Positions 8,439 through 19,403 are shown, counted from the stretch's first letter. The stretch: 64,000 nt of DNA from Xanthomonas theicola (GCF_014236795.1 NZ_CP049017.1:1652001-1716000); one strand, 5' to 3'. The notes: generated from the letters alone by a model not told the origin. Program-made: numbers and translations.

Positions 8439-9860
8439 GTGATCAAGCCCCGTACGCCGCCCGGCATCATGGAGTTGCTGCCGCGCGAGCAGATCGCGTT
8501 CCAGCGCATGCTGGACGTCATCCGCCGCAACTACGAGCGGTTCGGGTTCCTGCCGGTGGAGACGCCGGTGTTCGAGCTGTCCGACGTGCTGCTGACCAAG
8601 TCCGGCGGCGAGACCGAGCGCCAGGTGTATTTCGTGCAGTCCACCGGGGCGCTGGCCAATGCCGCCGCGCCCGACGCCGGCGGCGAGGGCGGGCTGCCGG
8701 GACACTCCCTCCCGGAACTGGCGCTGCGCTTCGACCTGACCGTGCCGCTGGCGCGCTACGTGGCCGAGCACGAGCACGCGCTGAGCTTCCCGTTCCGCCG
8801 CTACCAGATGCAGCGCGTGTACCGCGGCGAGCGCGCCCAGCGCGGCCGCTTCCGCGAGTTCTACCAGTGCGACATCGACGTGATCGGCAAGGACGCGCTG
8901 AGCATCCGCTACGACGCCGAGGTGCTGGCGGTGATCCATGCGGTGTTCGCCGAACTGGGTATCGGCGCCTTCGCGGTGCAGTTGAACAACCGCAAGCTGA
9001 TGCGCGGCTTCTTCGAGAGCCTGGGCGTGGCCGAGGGCGAGCGCCAGCTGGCGGTGCTGCGCGAGGTCGACAAGCTCGACAAGCGCGGCGCCGACTACGT
9101 GCGCGAGACGCTGGCCGGGGAGGGTTTCGCGATCCCGGCCGCGCAGGTCGAACAGATCCTCGGCTTCGTCGCGGTGCGTTCCAGCGGCCACGACGACGCG
9201 CTGGCGCGGCTGGACGCGCTGGCCACGGCGTCGGAATCGAGCGCGACGTTGCGCCAGGGCGTGGCCGAGCTGCGCGAGGTGCTGGCCCTGGTCGAGGCGC
9301 TGGGCGTGCCGGAAACCGCGTACTGCCTGAACTTCTCCATCGCCCGCGGCCTGGACTACTACACCGGCACCGTCTACGAGACCTTGCTGACCGACTACCC
9401 GCAGATCGGCTCGATCTGCTCGGGCGGACGCTACGAGGACCTGGCCAGCCACTACAGCAAGTCCAAGCTGCCGGGCGTGGGCATCTCGATCGGCCTGACC
9501 CGCCTGTTCTGGCAGTTGCGCGAGGCCGGGCTGATCGAGGGCATCGCCTCCAGCAGCGTGCAGGCGATGGTGGCGCTGATGGACGAGGCCAGGCTGGCCG
9601 ATGCGCTGGACATCGCCCGCCGCCTGCGCATCGGCGGCATCAATACCGAAGTGCAGATGGAGCCGAAGAAGATCGGCAAGCAGTTCCAGTACGCCGCGCG
9701 TGCCGGCATCCGCTTCGTGGTGCTGGCCGGCGACGACGAACTGGCGCGCGGCGTGGTCGCGGTCAAGGACCTGGTGCGCGAGCAGCAGTTCGAGGTCGCC
9801 CGCGACGAACTGGCCGGCACCCTGCTGGTCGAGCTGGAGCAGGCCAAGGCGATGGCCTGA
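8439..9860 (+). CDS. hisS: Histidyl-tRNA synthetase
   Basis: A class II aminoacyl-tRNA synthetase that charges tRNA-His. The GTG start at 8439 is chosen because GCAGGAG lies eight bases upstream and the product then begins [17 protein letters not shown], the family N-terminus; this gives 473 aa. Visible blocks are [35 protein letters not shown] (motif 2), [16 protein letters not shown] (histidine A) and [12 protein letters not shown] with [12 protein letters not shown] (motif 3). The C-terminal anticodon-binding domain ([20 protein letters not shown]) is complete. A TAGAAT -10-like box lies near 8394. Confidence 0.96.
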   Translation: MIKPRTPPGIMELLPREQIAFQRMLDVIRRNYERFGFLPVETPVFELSDVLLTKSGGETERQVYFVQSTGALANAAAPDAGGEGGLPGHSLPELALRFDLTVPLARYVAEHEHALSFPFRRYQMQRVYRGERAQRGRFREFYQCDIDVIGKDALSIRYDAEVLAVIHAVFAELGIGAFAVQLNNRKLMRGFFESLGVAEGERQLAVLREVDKLDKRGADYVRETLAGEGFAIPAAQVEQILGFVAVRSSGHDDALARLDALATASESSATLRQGVAELREVLALVEALGVPETAYCLNFSIARGLDYYTGTVYETLLTDYPQIGSICSGGRYEDLASHYSKSKLPGVGISIGLTRLFWQLREAGLIEGIASSSVQAMVALMDEARLADALDIARRLRIGGINTEVQMEPKKIGKQFQYAARAGIRFVVLAGDDELARGVVAVKDLVREQQFEVARDELAGTLLVELEQAKAMA

Positions 9861-9930
9861 GCGGGCCTGGCATGCGGTCCAGGCGGCGCGGTACGCGCGC
9901 GCCTTGGCCGGTGTTCGCTGCGAGTGCCTG

Positions 9931-9996
9931 TCGCGGCTGAAGCCGCTCCTACAGGGAGCGGTGTGCGTGCTTTTGTAGGAGCGGCTTCAACTGCGA
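9931..9996. repeat. REP-like intergenic palindrome
   Basis: TGAAGCCGCTCCTACA (9938-9953) and its exact reverse complement (9974-9989) form a 16-bp perfect stem around a 20-base loop, and weaker pairing extends the arms to 9931 and 9996. The 'GTAGGAGCGGCTTC' unit is the type seen between genes in Xanthomonas and Stenotrophomonas. It lies downstream of hisS and may act as a transcript 3' end or be a dispersed REP repeat. Confidence 0.75.
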
Positions 9997-10087
9997 CCGG
10001 TCGCATGGCGGCCTCGCATCCATCGGCATCGAACACTCCCACCGAACGCCCGCCCGCCGCGGCTTGACCCATGCCGTCCAATGGCGT

Positions 10088-10113
10088 TAATGTACTAACA
10101 CGCTATTACATTA
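10088..10113. promoter_or_regulatory. Operator palindrome before the his regulator gene
   Basis: A 10-bp inverted repeat: left arm TAATGTACTA (10088-10097), six-base spacer, right arm TATTACATTA (10104-10113); 9 of 10 positions are symmetrical. It ends five bases before the regulator ATG at 10119, so it covers the promoter or start region. Its place suggests it is the binding site of the adjacent TrpR-family protein, giving autoregulation and control of the whole his operon. Confidence 0.65.
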
Positions 10114-10118
10114 TCGCA

Positions 10119-10442
10119 ATGAAACAACGACCCGCCCCCGCAACCGATCGCGACGACGCCCCGTTCAGGGCGCTGTCGCGGGCCCTGGCCCACCTGAGCA
10201 AGCCGCAGGAGGTCGCTGCGTTCCTGCAGGACCTGTGCACGCCTGCCGAACTGGAAGCGATATCCGACCGCTGGCGGGTGGTGCCGCTGCTGCTCAAGGG
10301 CGTGCCGTATCGCGAGATCCACGAGCTGACCCAGGTCAGCGTCACCACCATCGGCCGCGTCGCGCGGACCCTGGAATACGGCGCCGGCGGCTATGCCGCG
10401 GCGCTGCGCCGGCAAGCGGTGCGCCCTTCCGATTCCCATTGA
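10119..10442 (+). CDS. hisR: TrpR-family regulator (YerC/YecD type, HisR-like)
   Basis: 107 residues from the ATG at 10119; a longer frame from 10071 would read through the operator and is rejected. The TrpR-type fold shows as FLQDLCTPAELEAISDRW, then the helix-turn-helix LLLKGVPYREIHELTQVS, VTTIGRVARTLEYG. It is followed nine bases later by hisG and so leads the his operon. RegPrecise-type comparative work has, as I recall, proposed a TrpR-family HisR as the histidine-biosynthesis repressor in Xanthomonadales; that role fits the context but is not shown here. Confidence 0.82.
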   Translation: MKQRPAPATDRDDAPFRALSRALAHLSKPQEVAAFLQDLCTPAELEAISDRWRVVPLLLKGVPYREIHELTQVSVTTIGRVARTLEYGAGGYAAALRRQAVRPSDSH

Positions 10443-10451
10443 GATGTCCTG

Positions 10452-11366
10452 ATGAGTGCTTCCCTGGCAGCGCCGGCGCGTGACCGGCTGCGTATCGCGA
10501 TCCAGAAGAGCGGCCGCCTGGCCGAGCCGGCCCGCGCGGTGCTGGCCGCCTGCGGGCTGAGCTGGCGCGAGAGCCGCGACAAGTTGTTCTGCTACGGCGA
10601 GTCGCTGCCGGTGGACCTGTTGCTGGTGCGCGACGACGACATCCCCGGGCTGATCGCCGACGGCGTCTGCGATTTCGGCATCGTCGGCCGCAACGAGCTG
10701 GAAGAGCAGGCCGGCGAACGCCGCCGCAATGGCATGCCGGAGGCCTACCGCGCGCTGCGCGAGCTCAACTTCGGCCAGTGCCGGCTGATGCTGGCGGTGC
10801 CCGACAGCTGGGAGTGGACCGGCGCGGAGCAGTTGCAGGGCAAGCGCATCGCCACCAGCTATCCGGCGGTGCTGGCCGACTGGCTGCAGGCGCGCGGCAT
10901 CGACGCGCAGGTGGTGGAGCTGTCCGGCTCGGTGGAGATCGCGCCGCGCCTGGGCACCGCCGACCTGATCTGCGACCTGGTCTCCAGCGGCGCCACCCTG
11001 GCCGCCAACCAGCTCAAGCCGGTGGAGACGCTGCTGGAAAGCGAGGCGGTGCTGGCCGGGCCGGTGCGCGAGCCGGGCGACGCCCGCGCCGGGCTGGCGG
11101 CGATGCTGCTGCGTCGGCTCGACGGCGTGCTCAAGCTGCGCGACAGCAAGCTGCTGATGTTCCGCGCCTCGCGCGACCACGTCGCCGAACTGACCCGGCT
11201 GCTGCCCGATGCCGACCCGCTGGTGCAACTGCCCGGCGACGGCGACGGTCCGTTGCAGCTGCAGACCATGTGCCACGGGGCGATCACCTGGCAGCGCATG
11301 GAGGAACTGGAGCGCGCCGGCGCGCAGAGCTTGATGGTGTTGACGGTGGAGCGCTCGTTGGCATGA
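10452..11366 (+). CDS. hisG: ATP phosphoribosyltransferase, long form
   Basis: First committed step of histidine synthesis: ATP plus PRPP gives phosphoribosyl-ATP. At 304 aa this is the long HisG with a C-terminal ACT-like regulatory domain that binds histidine. Blocks: [38 protein letters not shown], the PRPP-binding [12 protein letters not shown] and [20 protein letters not shown]. The catalytic part takes roughly residues 1-220. The stop overlaps hisD as ATGA. It lies nine bases after the TrpR-family gene. Confidence 0.96.
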   Translation: MSASLAAPARDRLRIAIQKSGRLAEPARAVLAACGLSWRESRDKLFCYGESLPVDLLLVRDDDIPGLIADGVCDFGIVGRNELEEQAGERRRNGMPEAYRALRELNFGQCRLMLAVPDSWEWTGAEQLQGKRIATSYPAVLADWLQARGIDAQVVELSGSVEIAPRLGTADLICDLVSSGATLAANQLKPVETLLESEAVLAGPVREPGDARAGLAAMLLRRLDGVLKLRDSKLLMFRASRDHVAELTRLLPDADPLVQLPGDGDGPLQLQTMCHGAITWQRMEELERAGAQSLMVLTVERSLA

Positions 11367-12658
11367 ACCGACTGGACTGGAATTCGCTCGACGCGCAAGC
11401 GCGCACGCAGGCCTTGACCCGGCCGGCGCAGACCGTCGCCGCACAGACCCGCGCCGCGGTGGCGCAGCTGCTGGACGACGTGCGCGGCCGCGGCGATGCG
11501 GCATTGCGCGAGATCACCGCGCGTTTCGACGGCGTGGTGCTGCAGAGTTTCGAAGTCACCGCAGACGAGTTCGCCGCCGCCGAAGCCGCGGTGCCGGCGC
11601 TGCTGCGCGAGGCGATGGCGCAGGCCGCGGCGCGGATCGAGAGCTTCCACCGCGCCGGCATGACCCAGCCGTATGCGGTGGAAACCGCGCCGGGCGTGGT
11701 CTGCGAGCGGGTGGTGCGGCCGATCGGCCGGGTCGGCCTGTACGTGCCGGCCGGCAGCGCGCCGCTGCCGTCCACCGCGCTGATGCTGTGCGTGCCGGCG
11801 GCGCTGGCCGGCTGCCGCGAGGTGGTGCTGTGCACGCCGCCGCGCGCCGACGGTTCAGCCGATCCGGCGGTGCTGGTCGCCGCCAGGCTGACCGGCGTGG
11901 ATCGCGTGTTCAAGCTCGGCGGCGCGCAGGCGATCGCGGCGATGGGCTTCGGCACCGAGTCGCTGCCCTCGTGCGACAAGCTGTTCGGGCCGGGCAACGG
12001 CTACGTGACCGAAGCCAAGCAGCAGGTGGCGCAGGCCGGCGCGGCGGCGATCGACATGCCGGCCGGCCCGTCGGAGGTGCTGGTGATCGCCGATGTCGGC
12101 GCCGATGCCGCCTTCGTCGCCGCCGACCTGCTGTCGCAGGCCGAACACGGCCCGGATTCGCAGGTGCTGCTGCTGTCCGACAGCGCCGACCTGATCGACG
12201 CAGTCGAGGACGAGATCGAGCGTCAGCTGGCGACGCTGCCGCGTGCGGCGATCGCACGCCAGGCCCTGGCCGCGTCGCGGCTGATCCAGGTCGGCGCGCT
12301 CGAGGACGCCTTCGCGATCAGCAACCGCTACGCGCCCGAGCACCTGATCCTGGCGTTGCGCGAACCGCGCGCCTGGCTGGAGCGGGTCGAGGCCGCCGGC
12401 TCGGTGTTCCTCGGCGATTTCACCCCCGAAGCGCTGGGCGACTATTGCAGCGGCACCAACCACGTGCTGCCGACCAACGGCGCGGCGCGCGCCTACAGCG
12501 GGGTCAGCGTCGCCAGCTTCCAGAATTTCGTCAGCGTGCAGGCGGCCAGCCGTGCCGGCATCGCCGCGATCGGCGCCTGCGCGGTGACCCTGGCGCGCGC
12601 CGAGGGCCTGGACGCGCACGCCAATGCGGTGGCGCTGCGCATGGAGAAGGCGGCATGA
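11363..12658 (+). CDS. hisD: Histidinol dehydrogenase
   Basis: Zinc enzyme that oxidises L-histidinol to histidine with 2 NAD+ (last two steps of the pathway). 431 aa, starting at ATG 11363 inside the hisG stop. Family blocks include [66 protein letters not shown], the catalytic [12 protein letters not shown] and [20 protein letters not shown] near the C-terminus, which carries metal and substrate ligands. Full length, no oddities. Confidence 0.97.
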   Translation: MNRLDWNSLDAQARTQALTRPAQTVAAQTRAAVAQLLDDVRGRGDAALREITARFDGVVLQSFEVTADEFAAAEAAVPALLREAMAQAAARIESFHRAGMTQPYAVETAPGVVCERVVRPIGRVGLYVPAGSAPLPSTALMLCVPAALAGCREVVLCTPPRADGSADPAVLVAARLTGVDRVFKLGGAQAIAAMGFGTESLPSCDKLFGPGNGYVTEAKQQVAQAGAAAIDMPAGPSEVLVIADVGADAAFVAADLLSQAEHGPDSQVLLLSDSADLIDAVEDEIERQLATLPRAAIARQALAASRLIQVGALEDAFAISNRYAPEHLILALREPRAWLERVEAAGSVFLGDFTPEALGDYCSGTNHVLPTNGAARAYSGVSVASFQNFVSVQAASRAGIAAIGACAVTLARAEGLDAHANAVALRMEKAA

Positions 12659-13764
12659 GCGCGCCGTTCGAGACGCAGGCGCCGGGATCGATACTGGCAT
12701 TGGTGCGGCACGATCTGCGCGATTTCGCCGGGTATTCGTCGGCGCGCAGCAGCGCGCTGCAGGGCGAGGTCTGGCTCAACGCCAACGAATCGGCCTGGGC
12801 CAATCCCGCCGACCGCGACGCCGGCAACCGCCGCTATCCGGACCCGCAGCCGCCGGCATTGCGGGCCGCCCTGGCGTCGCTGTACGCCTGCGCGCCGGAA
12901 CAACTGCTGCTCGGCCGCGGCAGCGACGAGGCCATCGACCTGCTGCTGCGCGCGCTGTGCGAGCCGGGCCGCGACGCGATCGTGATCACCCCGCCGGTGT
13001 TCGGCATGTACGCGGTGTGCGCGCGGCTGCAGAATGCGCGCATCGTCGAGGTGCCGTTGCGCGAGGACGCGGCCGGCCTGGTCACCGACGTCGATGCGGT
13101 GGTGGAGGCGGCGCTGAGCCAGATGGCCAAGCTGGTGTTCCTGTGCGCGCCGGGCAATCCCAGCGGCGCGGCGATCGCGCTGGCCGACATCGAACGTGCC
13201 GCCGAGCGCCTGCAGGGGCGCGCCCTGCTGGTGGTCGACGAGGCCTATGGCGAATTCTCCGACGTGCCCTCGGCGACCGCGCTGCTGGCGCGCCACGCCA
13301 ATTTGGCGGTGCTGCGCACGCTGTCCAAGGCGCATGCGCTGGCCGCGGCGCGGATCGGTTGCGTGATCGCCGATCCAGCGCTGATCGCGGTGCTGCGCCG
13401 CTGCCAGGCGCCGTATCCGATCCCGGCGCCGTGCACGCAGCTGGCGCTGGCCGCGCTGCAACCCGAGCCGCTGCGCCAGACCGCGGCGCGCGTGGCCGAG
13501 ATCGGCCGCGAGCGCGAGCGCATGCACGCCGCGCTGGCCGCGCTGCCCGGCGTGCGCCGGGTGTATCCCTCGCAGGGCAACTTCCTGCTGGTGCGCTTCG
13601 ACGATGCCGACGCCGCGTTCCGCGCCTTGCTCGGCGCCGGCGTGGTGGTGCGCGACCAGCGTGCCGCACCGACCCTGGGCGATGCGCTGCGCATCACCGT
13701 CGGCACCCCGGAACAGAACCAGCGCGTGCTCGGCGCGCTGCAGGCGGGGAGGGCGGCGGCATGA
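12655..13764 (+). CDS. hisC: Histidinol-phosphate aminotransferase
   Basis: PLP-dependent fold-type I enzyme that moves an amino group from glutamate to imidazole-acetol phosphate. 369 aa. WLNANESAW is the substrate loop, D195 in [12 protein letters not shown] contacts the PLP ring nitrogen, and K225 in [14 protein letters not shown] is the Schiff-base lysine. The ATG at 12655 overlaps hisD by four bases and the stop overlaps hisB by four bases, so the operon is translationally coupled here. Confidence 0.96.
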   Translation: MSAPFETQAPGSILALVRHDLRDFAGYSSARSSALQGEVWLNANESAWANPADRDAGNRRYPDPQPPALRAALASLYACAPEQLLLGRGSDEAIDLLLRALCEPGRDAIVITPPVFGMYAVCARLQNARIVEVPLREDAAGLVTDVDAVVEAALSQMAKLVFLCAPGNPSGAAIALADIERAAERLQGRALLVVDEAYGEFSDVPSATALLARHANLAVLRTLSKAHALAAARIGCVIADPALIAVLRRCQAPYPIPAPCTQLALAALQPEPLRQTAARVAEIGRERERMHAALAALPGVRRVYPSQGNFLLVRFDDADAAFRALLGAGVVVRDQRAAPTLGDALRITVGTPEQNQRVLGALQAGRAAA

Positions 13765-14834
13765 CCCCGATCCTGTTCGTCGACCGCGACGGCACCTTGA
13801 TCGAGGAGCCGGCCGATTTCCAGATCGACGCCTACGAGAAGCTGCGCTTCGTGCAAGGGGTGATCCCGGCGATGCTGAAGCTGCGTGATGCCGGCTACCA
13901 GTTCGTGATCGTCACCAACCAGGACGGCCTGGGCGGCGAGGCCTATCCGCAGGCCGCGTTCGACGGCCCCAACGACCTGATGCTGCAGATCTTCGCCAGC
14001 CAGGGCATCGCGTTCCGCGAGGTGCTGGTCGACCGCAGCTGGCCGGCCGACAACGCGCCCACGCGCAAGCCGGGCATCGGCCTGATGCTGCCATACCTGC
14101 AGGACCGCAGCATCGACTGGGCGCGTTCGGCGATGGTCGGCGACCGCCTCACCGACATCCAGTTCGCCGACAACCTGCGCATCCGCGGCTTCCAGCTGAA
14201 GACCGAGCAGTTCGGCGGCGACTGGGACTGGGCCGGCATCGCCCACGCACTGGCCGATGCGCCGCGCCGCGCCGCCGTGCAGCGCGACACCAAGGAAACC
14301 CGGATCTCGGTCGAGATCGACCTGGACCTGGCGCGCGACCCGCACTGCGCCACCGGCCTGCCGTTCTTCGACCACATGCTCGAGCAGATCGGCAAGCACG
14401 GCGGCTTCGCGCTGGACGTGCGCGCCGCCGGCGACCTGCACATCGACGAGCACCACACCATCGAGGACACCGGCCTGGCGCTGGGCCAGGCCCTGCGCCA
14501 GGCGCTGGGCGACAAGCGCGGCATCGGCCGCTACGGCTTCACCCTGCCGATGGACGAGACCCTGGCCAGCGCCGCGCTGGATTTCAGCGGGCGCCCGTAC
14601 TTCGTGTTCGAGGGCGAGTTCCGGCGCGAGCGCGTCGGCGACATGCCGACTGAACTAGTCCCGCACTTCTTCCGCTCGCTGTGCGATGCCGCCGGCCTGA
14701 ACCTGCACCTGCGCGTGCACGGCGACAACGACCACCACAAGGTCGAGGCCTGCTTCAAGGCGCTGGCGCGAGCCCTGCGCCAGGCCGTGCGCCGCGACGG
14801 CGCCGCGCTGCCTTCGACCAAGGGCGTGTTGTGA
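13761..14834 (+). CDS. hisB: Bifunctional histidinol-phosphatase / imidazoleglycerol-phosphate dehydratase
   Basis: 357 aa with two catalytic domains. Residues 1 to about 165 are a HAD phosphatase ([10 protein letters not shown], nucleophile D8 and acid D10; [18 protein letters not shown]). Residues from about 167 are the dehydratase ([47 protein letters not shown]). Unlike the E. coli enzyme, the loop before RKPG ([12 protein letters not shown]) has no cysteines, so the structural zinc site of the enterobacterial phosphatase domain is absent. The dehydratase histidine ligands are intact. Confidence 0.96.
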   Translation: MTPILFVDRDGTLIEEPADFQIDAYEKLRFVQGVIPAMLKLRDAGYQFVIVTNQDGLGGEAYPQAAFDGPNDLMLQIFASQGIAFREVLVDRSWPADNAPTRKPGIGLMLPYLQDRSIDWARSAMVGDRLTDIQFADNLRIRGFQLKTEQFGGDWDWAGIAHALADAPRRAAVQRDTKETRISVEIDLDLARDPHCATGLPFFDHMLEQIGKHGGFALDVRAAGDLHIDEHHTIEDTGLALGQALRQALGDKRGIGRYGFTLPMDETLASAALDFSGRPYFVFEGEFRRERVGDMPTELVPHFFRSLCDAAGLNLHLRVHGDNDHHKVEACFKALARALRQAVRRDGAALPSTKGVL

Positions 14835-14877
14835 AGGGGCGTGCCGTGATGCGTGCCGCTCGCGAAGGGGGGCTGCG

Positions 14878-15480
14878 ATGAGCGACGTCGCCCTGATCGA
14901 TGCCGGCGGCGCCAATCTCGGCTCGGTGCGCTACGCGCTCGAGCGCCTCGGCGTGGAAGCCCGGCTGGTGCGCGACGCGGCCGGACTGCAGGGCGCGGAC
15001 CGGGTGATCCTGCCCGGGGTCGGCGCCGCGCCGCATGCGATGGCGCGCTTGCGCGAGCAAGGCCTGATCGCGCCGCTGCGCGCGCTGCAGGCGCCGCTGA
15101 TCGGCATCTGCCTGGGCATGCAGCTGCTGTTCGAGCATTCGGAAGAAGGCGATGTCGATTGCCTGGGCCTGCTCGGCGGCGTGGTCCGGCACATGCCGCC
15201 GGCGCTGGGCATCCGCATTCCGCACATGGGCTGGAACCGGCTGCTGCCGATGCGTCCGTCGCCGCTGCTGGACGGCCTGCCGGAGCACGCCAGCGCCTAT
15301 TTCGTGCACGGCTACGCCGCACCGGTCACCGCCGACACCGTGGCCGCCTGCGACCACGGCGGCCTGTTCACCGCCGTGGTGGAGCGCGGCCGCCGCTGCG
15401 GCGCGCAGTTCCATCCCGAGCGCTCGGCGAGCACCGGCGCGCATATCCTGCGCAACTTCCTCGAGACCGATTTCCCATGA
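14878..15480 (+). CDS. hisH: Imidazole glycerol phosphate synthase, glutamine amidotransferase subunit
   Basis: 200 aa class I amidotransferase that hydrolyses glutamine and channels ammonia to HisF. The nucleophile is C78 in [13 protein letters not shown], and the catalytic His-Glu pair is in [10 protein letters not shown] near residue 180. The [12 protein letters not shown]-terminus is typical. A 43-bp gap after hisB makes this the only non-overlapping junction within the structural genes from hisG onward; GGGG lies just before the ATG. The stop overlaps hisA. Confidence 0.96.
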   Translation: MSDVALIDAGGANLGSVRYALERLGVEARLVRDAAGLQGADRVILPGVGAAPHAMARLREQGLIAPLRALQAPLIGICLGMQLLFEHSEEGDVDCLGLLGGVVRHMPPALGIRIPHMGWNRLLPMRPSPLLDGLPEHASAYFVHGYAAPVTADTVAACDHGGLFTAVVERGRRCGAQFHPERSASTGAHILRNFLETDFP

Positions 15481-16211
15481 GCTTCATCGTCTATCCCGCG
15501 CTGGACATCCGCGACGGCCGCGTGGTGCGGCTGGCGCAAGGCGACTACGCCCGCGAAACCCACTACGGCGACGATCCGGTGCCGCGCGCGCAGGCCTTCG
15601 CCGATGCCGGCGCGCGCTGGATGCACCTGGTCGACCTGGATGCGGCGCGCGCCGGCGGCTACACCCTGGCGCCGCTGCTGAGCCGGATCGGCGCGCAGAC
15701 CGGGTTGCAGGTGCAGACCGGCGGCGGCGTGCGTTCGCGCGCCGACGTGCAACGCATGCTCGACGCCGGCGCGGCGCGGGTGGTGATCGGCTCGCTGGCG
15801 GTGCGCGACCGCGAGTCGGTGCTGGAATGGCTGGCCGAGTTCGGCGCCGAGCGCATCACCGTGGCCCTGGACACGCGCCAGGACGCGCAGGGCGTCTGGC
15901 GGCTGCCGGTCCTGGGCTGGACCGAGACCTCCTCGCTGACCCTGGAAGCGCTGGCGGTCGAATATGCCGCGGCCGGGCTGGAACACCTGCTGTGCACCGA
16001 CATCGCCCGCGACGGCATGCTGTCCGGGCCGAACCTGGCCTTGTACGCCTACCTGCGCGAGATCGCGCCGGGTCTGGACGTGCAGGCCTCCGGCGGCATC
16101 CGCGACGCCGCCGACGTGCGCGCCGCGCGCGAGGTCGGCTGCGCCGGCGCGGTGCTCGGCAAGTCGCTGTTGGAAGGCCGGCTGCGCCTGGACGAGGCGC
16201 TGGCATGCTGA
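15477..16211 (+). CDS. hisA: ProFAR isomerase (phosphoribosylformimino-AICAR-P isomerase)
   Basis: 244 aa (beta-alpha)8 barrel that opens the ribose ring of ProFAR to give PRFAR. The two catalytic aspartates are D10 in [14 protein letters not shown] and one in the VALDTRQD strand. The two phosphate-binding GG loops ([17 protein letters not shown]) mark the internal half-barrel repeat shared with HisF. Both ends overlap neighbours (ATGA with hisH, 7 bp with hisF). Confidence 0.96.
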   Translation: MSFIVYPALDIRDGRVVRLAQGDYARETHYGDDPVPRAQAFADAGARWMHLVDLDAARAGGYTLAPLLSRIGAQTGLQVQTGGGVRSRADVQRMLDAGAARVVIGSLAVRDRESVLEWLAEFGAERITVALDTRQDAQGVWRLPVLGWTETSSLTLEALAVEYAAAGLEHLLCTDIARDGMLSGPNLALYAYLREIAPGLDVQASGGIRDAADVRAAREVGCAGAVLGKSLLEGRLRLDEALAC

Positions 16212-16981
16212 GCCGGCGCATCATCCCGTGCCTGGACGTACGTGACGGACGCGTGGTCAAGGGAGTCAAGTTCCGCGACCACGTCGACATGGGCGACATC
16301 GTCGAACTGGCGCTGCGCTACCGCGACCAGGGCGCCGACGAACTGGTGTTCTACGACATCGGCGCCAGCCCGGAAGGGCGCTCGGTGGACTACGCCTGGG
16401 TCGCGCGCGCGGCGCGGCTGATCGACATCCCGTTCTGCGTGGCCGGCGGCATCCGCGACGTGGCCACCGCGCGCGCGGTGCTGCACGCCGGCGCCGACAA
16501 GATCTCGATCAACTCGCCGGCGCTGGAGCGGCCGGCGCTGATCGCCGAGCTGGCCGAGGCCTTCGGCGTGCAGTGCGTGGTGGTCGGCATCGATTCGATC
16601 CGCGAGGACGACGGCCAATGGCGCGTGCGCAGCCTCACCGGCGACCCGAGCAAGACCCAGGCGCTGCGCGTGCGCACCGTCGATTGGGTGGTGGAGGCGC
16701 AGCAGCTGGGCGCCGGCGAGATCGTGCTGAACTGCATGGACCACGACGGCGTGCGCCGCGGCTACGACATCGCCCAACTGTTCGAGGTGCGCGCGCTGTG
16801 CAAGGTGCCGCTGGTCGCCTCCGGCGGCGCCGGGCAGATGCAGCATTTCGCCGACGTGTTCGAACAGGCCGACGTGGACGGCGCGCTGGCCGCCAGCGTG
16901 TTCCACAGCGGCGCGATTCCGATTCCCGACCTTAAGCGCTTCCTGCGCCAACGACAGATCGAGGTGCGCGATGGCGCATGA
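16205..16981 (+). CDS. hisF: Imidazole glycerol phosphate synthase, cyclase subunit
   Basis: 258 aa (beta-alpha)8 barrel partner of HisH. Catalytic D11 is in [16 protein letters not shown] and the second aspartate is in [24 protein letters not shown] and [13 protein letters not shown] are the phosphate loops; [11 protein letters not shown] is a family block. It makes imidazoleglycerol phosphate and AICAR from PRFAR and ammonia. The start overlaps hisA by 7 bp and the stop overlaps hisI by 11 bp. Confidence 0.97.
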   Translation: MLSRRIIPCLDVRDGRVVKGVKFRDHVDMGDIVELALRYRDQGADELVFYDIGASPEGRSVDYAWVARAARLIDIPFCVAGGIRDVATARAVLHAGADKISINSPALERPALIAELAEAFGVQCVVVGIDSIREDDGQWRVRSLTGDPSKTQALRVRTVDWVVEAQQLGAGEIVLNCMDHDGVRRGYDIAQLFEVRALCKVPLVASGGAGQMQHFADVFEQADVDGALAASVFHSGAIPIPDLKRFLRQRQIEVRDGA

Positions 16982-17600
16982 GCACGAAGCCGCCGTCGCG
17001 ACCGCGACCGCAGATGCGGCACTGGACTGGAGCAAGGGCGACGGTCTGCTGCCGGTGGTGGTGCAGGACGCGGCCACGCTGCGCGTGCTGATGCTCGGCT
17101 ACATGAACGCCGACGCGCTGGCCGCGACCCGCGCCAGCGGCAAGGTCACCTTCTACAGCCGCAGCAAGCAGCGCCTGTGGACCAAGGGCGAAAGCTCGGG
17201 CAACACCCTGGACCTGGTGTCGATCGAGACCGACTGCGACCGCGACACGCTGCTGGTCACCGCGCACCCGCACGGGCCGACCTGCCACCTGGGCCGCAGC
17301 AGTTGCTTCCCGCAGGCGCCGGGCCAGTTCCTGGGCGCGCTCGACCGGCTGGTCGCACAGCGCGAACGCGAGCGTCCGCCCGGCAGCTACACCACCCAGC
17401 TGTTCGAGAAGGGCACGCGGCGCATCGCGCAAAAGGTCGGCGAGGAAGGCGTGGAGACCGCATTGGCCGGCGTGGCGCAGGGCGATGCCGAGCTGCTCGG
17501 CGAATCGGCCGACCTGCTGTACCACCTGACCGTGCTGCTGCGCGCGCGCGGCCTGGCCCTGGCCGACGCGGTCGCGGCGCTGGAAGCGCGGCACCAGTAG
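16971..17600 (+). CDS. hisI: Bifunctional phosphoribosyl-AMP cyclohydrolase / phosphoribosyl-ATP pyrophosphatase
   Basis: 209 aa fusion (HisIE) carrying steps 2 and 3 of the pathway. Residues up to about 110 are the zinc cyclohydrolase ([30 protein letters not shown], the metal-binding DCDRD and the CHLGRSSCF cysteines). Residues from about 125 are the pyrophosphatase ([36 protein letters not shown]). Last gene of the his operon, ending about 75 bp before the next start. Confidence 0.95.
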   Translation: MAHEHEAAVATATADAALDWSKGDGLLPVVVQDAATLRVLMLGYMNADALAATRASGKVTFYSRSKQRLWTKGESSGNTLDLVSIETDCDRDTLLVTAHPHGPTCHLGRSSCFPQAPGQFLGALDRLVAQRERERPPGSYTTQLFEKGTRRIAQKVGEEGVETALAGVAQGDAELLGESADLLYHLTVLLRARGLALADAVAALEARHQ

Positions 17601-17676
17601 GCGCGGGCGACGGCGGTCATCGCCGTGCCGCGGTGGATGGCTACAATCGCGGTTCCCCGATTGCAGGACCTCACGC

Positions 17677-19263
17677 ATGTCGCTGCGCGCCGTAGTGCTT
17701 CTGTGCCTGTTGACCGCCGCCGCGCCCGCGTTGGCGCAGACGGCGACGATCAGCGGCAGCGTCTACCAGGAGCGCGACGGCCAGGCGGGCCGCGGCAGCG
17801 GCGAGCGCGGCCTCGCCGGCGTGCAGGTGTCCGATGGCGTGCACATCGTGCGCACCGATGCGCAGGGCCGCTACCGGCTGCAGGTGGAGCCGGGGCGCAC
17901 GGTGTTCGTGATCAAGCCCGACGGCTACGCCTTCGCCAGCGCCGGCAACGGCTTGCCGGCCTACTGGCGGCACTATGCGCCGGCCGGATCGCCCGCGCTC
18001 AAGTATCCGGGCATCGCGCCGACCGGCGGCGCCACCGACGGCTGGGATTTCGCGTTGCGCGCGCAACCGGCAACGGCCAGCACCGAGGTGCTGGTGTTCG
18101 CCGACACGCAGACGGCCTCGATGACCGACGTCGGCTACTACGCGCGCACCATCGTCGCGCCGCTGCGCGGCAAGACCCGCGCGCGCCTGGGCACCACCCT
18201 GGGCGACGTGGTCAGCGACGACCTGTCGCTGTATCCGGCGCTGAACGCCGAAACCACCAAGCTCGGCGTGCCGTGGTTCCATGTGCCCGGCAACCACGAC
18301 CTGAACTTCGATGCGGCCGACGATGCCGGCTCGCTGTCCAGCTGGCGCGCGACCTACGGCCCGGACACCTACGCGGTGGAGGAGGGCGGCGCCAGCTTCG
18401 TGTTCCTCGACGACGTGGTCTACCAGCCGCAGCAGCAACCCAAGTACATCGGCGGCCTGCGCGAGGACCAGTTCGCGTTCCTGCAGGCCTACCTGGCGAC
18501 GCTGCCGAAACAGCGGCTGCTGGTGCTGGGCATGCACATTCCGCTGTTCGACGCCGCGCCGGGCAAGGAGACCTTCCGCCATGCCGACCGCGCGCGCCTG
18601 TTGGCGCTGCTGCAGGCGTTTCCGCACGTGCTGGTGCTCAGCGGCCACAGCCATACCCAGCGTCACTACTATCACGGCGCCGACGACGGCTGGCATGGCG
18701 CGCAGCCGCTGCACGAATACAACGTGGGCGCGGCCTGCGGCGCGTTCTGGTCCGGCGCCAAGGATGCCGACGGCATTCCCGCGGCGACGATGGCCGACGG
18801 CACCCCGAACGGCTACGCGCTGCTGATGGTGCAGCGCGACGGCCGCTACGCGCTGGCCTATCACGCCGCGCGCGCCGCCGACGATGCGCAGATGACCCTG
18901 CATGCACCGAAGGTGCTGCGCCGCGGCGCCTATCCGGCCTGGGCGGTGTACGCGAACGTGTTCATGGGGCAGGACGACAGCCGCGTCGAGTACCGCATCG
19001 ACGATGGCGCATGGAAGCCGATGGTGCGCGTGCAGCAGCCCGATCCGGACCTGCTCGCCGAGAACGCCCGCGACGATGCGGCCGAGGCGCTGCGCGGCTA
19101 CGACCGCTCGCCGGAAGCGATCCCGTCGCCGCACCTGTGGCGCGGCGCCTTGCCGACCGACCTGGGCGCCGGCGCGCACCGCATCGAGGTGCGCACCTTC
19201 GACCGCTGGCGCGGCGAGCAGCGCGCCGGCACCGGCTATCGCCTGCAGGAGGCGATGCCCTAA
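17677..19263 (+). CDS. Secreted calcineurin-like metallophosphoesterase
   Basis: 528 aa with a signal peptide (MSLRAVVLLCLLTAAAPALA). Residues about 25-135 form an N-terminal Ig-like carboxypeptidase-regulatory type domain (GVHIVRTDAQGRYRLQVEPG). The phosphoesterase core has metal ligands in VFADTQT, TLGDVVSDDLS, VPGNHDLNFD, LGMHIPLFD and LSGHSHTQRHYYH. A C-terminal 'metallophos_C' region follows (about 430-528). The substrate is unknown; such proteins act on phosphodiesters in the periplasm. It is separate from the his operon and is the last core gene before the IS-rich island. Confidence 0.88.
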   Translation: MSLRAVVLLCLLTAAAPALAQTATISGSVYQERDGQAGRGSGERGLAGVQVSDGVHIVRTDAQGRYRLQVEPGRTVFVIKPDGYAFASAGNGLPAYWRHYAPAGSPALKYPGIAPTGGATDGWDFALRAQPATASTEVLVFADTQTASMTDVGYYARTIVAPLRGKTRARLGTTLGDVVSDDLSLYPALNAETTKLGVPWFHVPGNHDLNFDAADDAGSLSSWRATYGPDTYAVEEGGASFVFLDDVVYQPQQQPKYIGGLREDQFAFLQAYLATLPKQRLLVLGMHIPLFDAAPGKETFRHADRARLLALLQAFPHVLVLSGHSHTQRHYYHGADDGWHGAQPLHEYNVGAACGAFWSGAKDADGIPAATMADGTPNGYALLMVQRDGRYALAYHAARAADDAQMTLHAPKVLRRGAYPAWAVYANVFMGQDDSRVEYRIDDGAWKPMVRVQQPDPDLLAENARDDAAEALRGYDRSPEAIPSPHLWRGALPTDLGAGAHRIEVRTFDRWRGEQRAGTGYRLQEAMP

Positions 19264-19308
19264 CAGGTTGCTGAAATACTGTGAAATACTGGTCCACAGC
19301 CCTCGAAA

Positions 19309-19337
19309 GTCAATGACTTGCCATGCAAGTCATTGAC
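19309..19337. repeat. Perfect 13-bp palindrome beside the IS3 end
   Basis: GTCAATGACTTGC (19309-19321) and its exact reverse complement (19325-19337) are separated by CAT. It ends three bases before the left inverted repeat of the IS3 element. It could be a transcription terminator-like hairpin for the phosphoesterase gene or an older IS end; no T-tract follows. Confidence 0.6.
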
Positions 19338-19403
19338 CTTTGGACCGGCCAGCCTTTCGTAGACATCCGGACGCCATAATTGATGGCAATGACCGAGGTG
19401 TTT

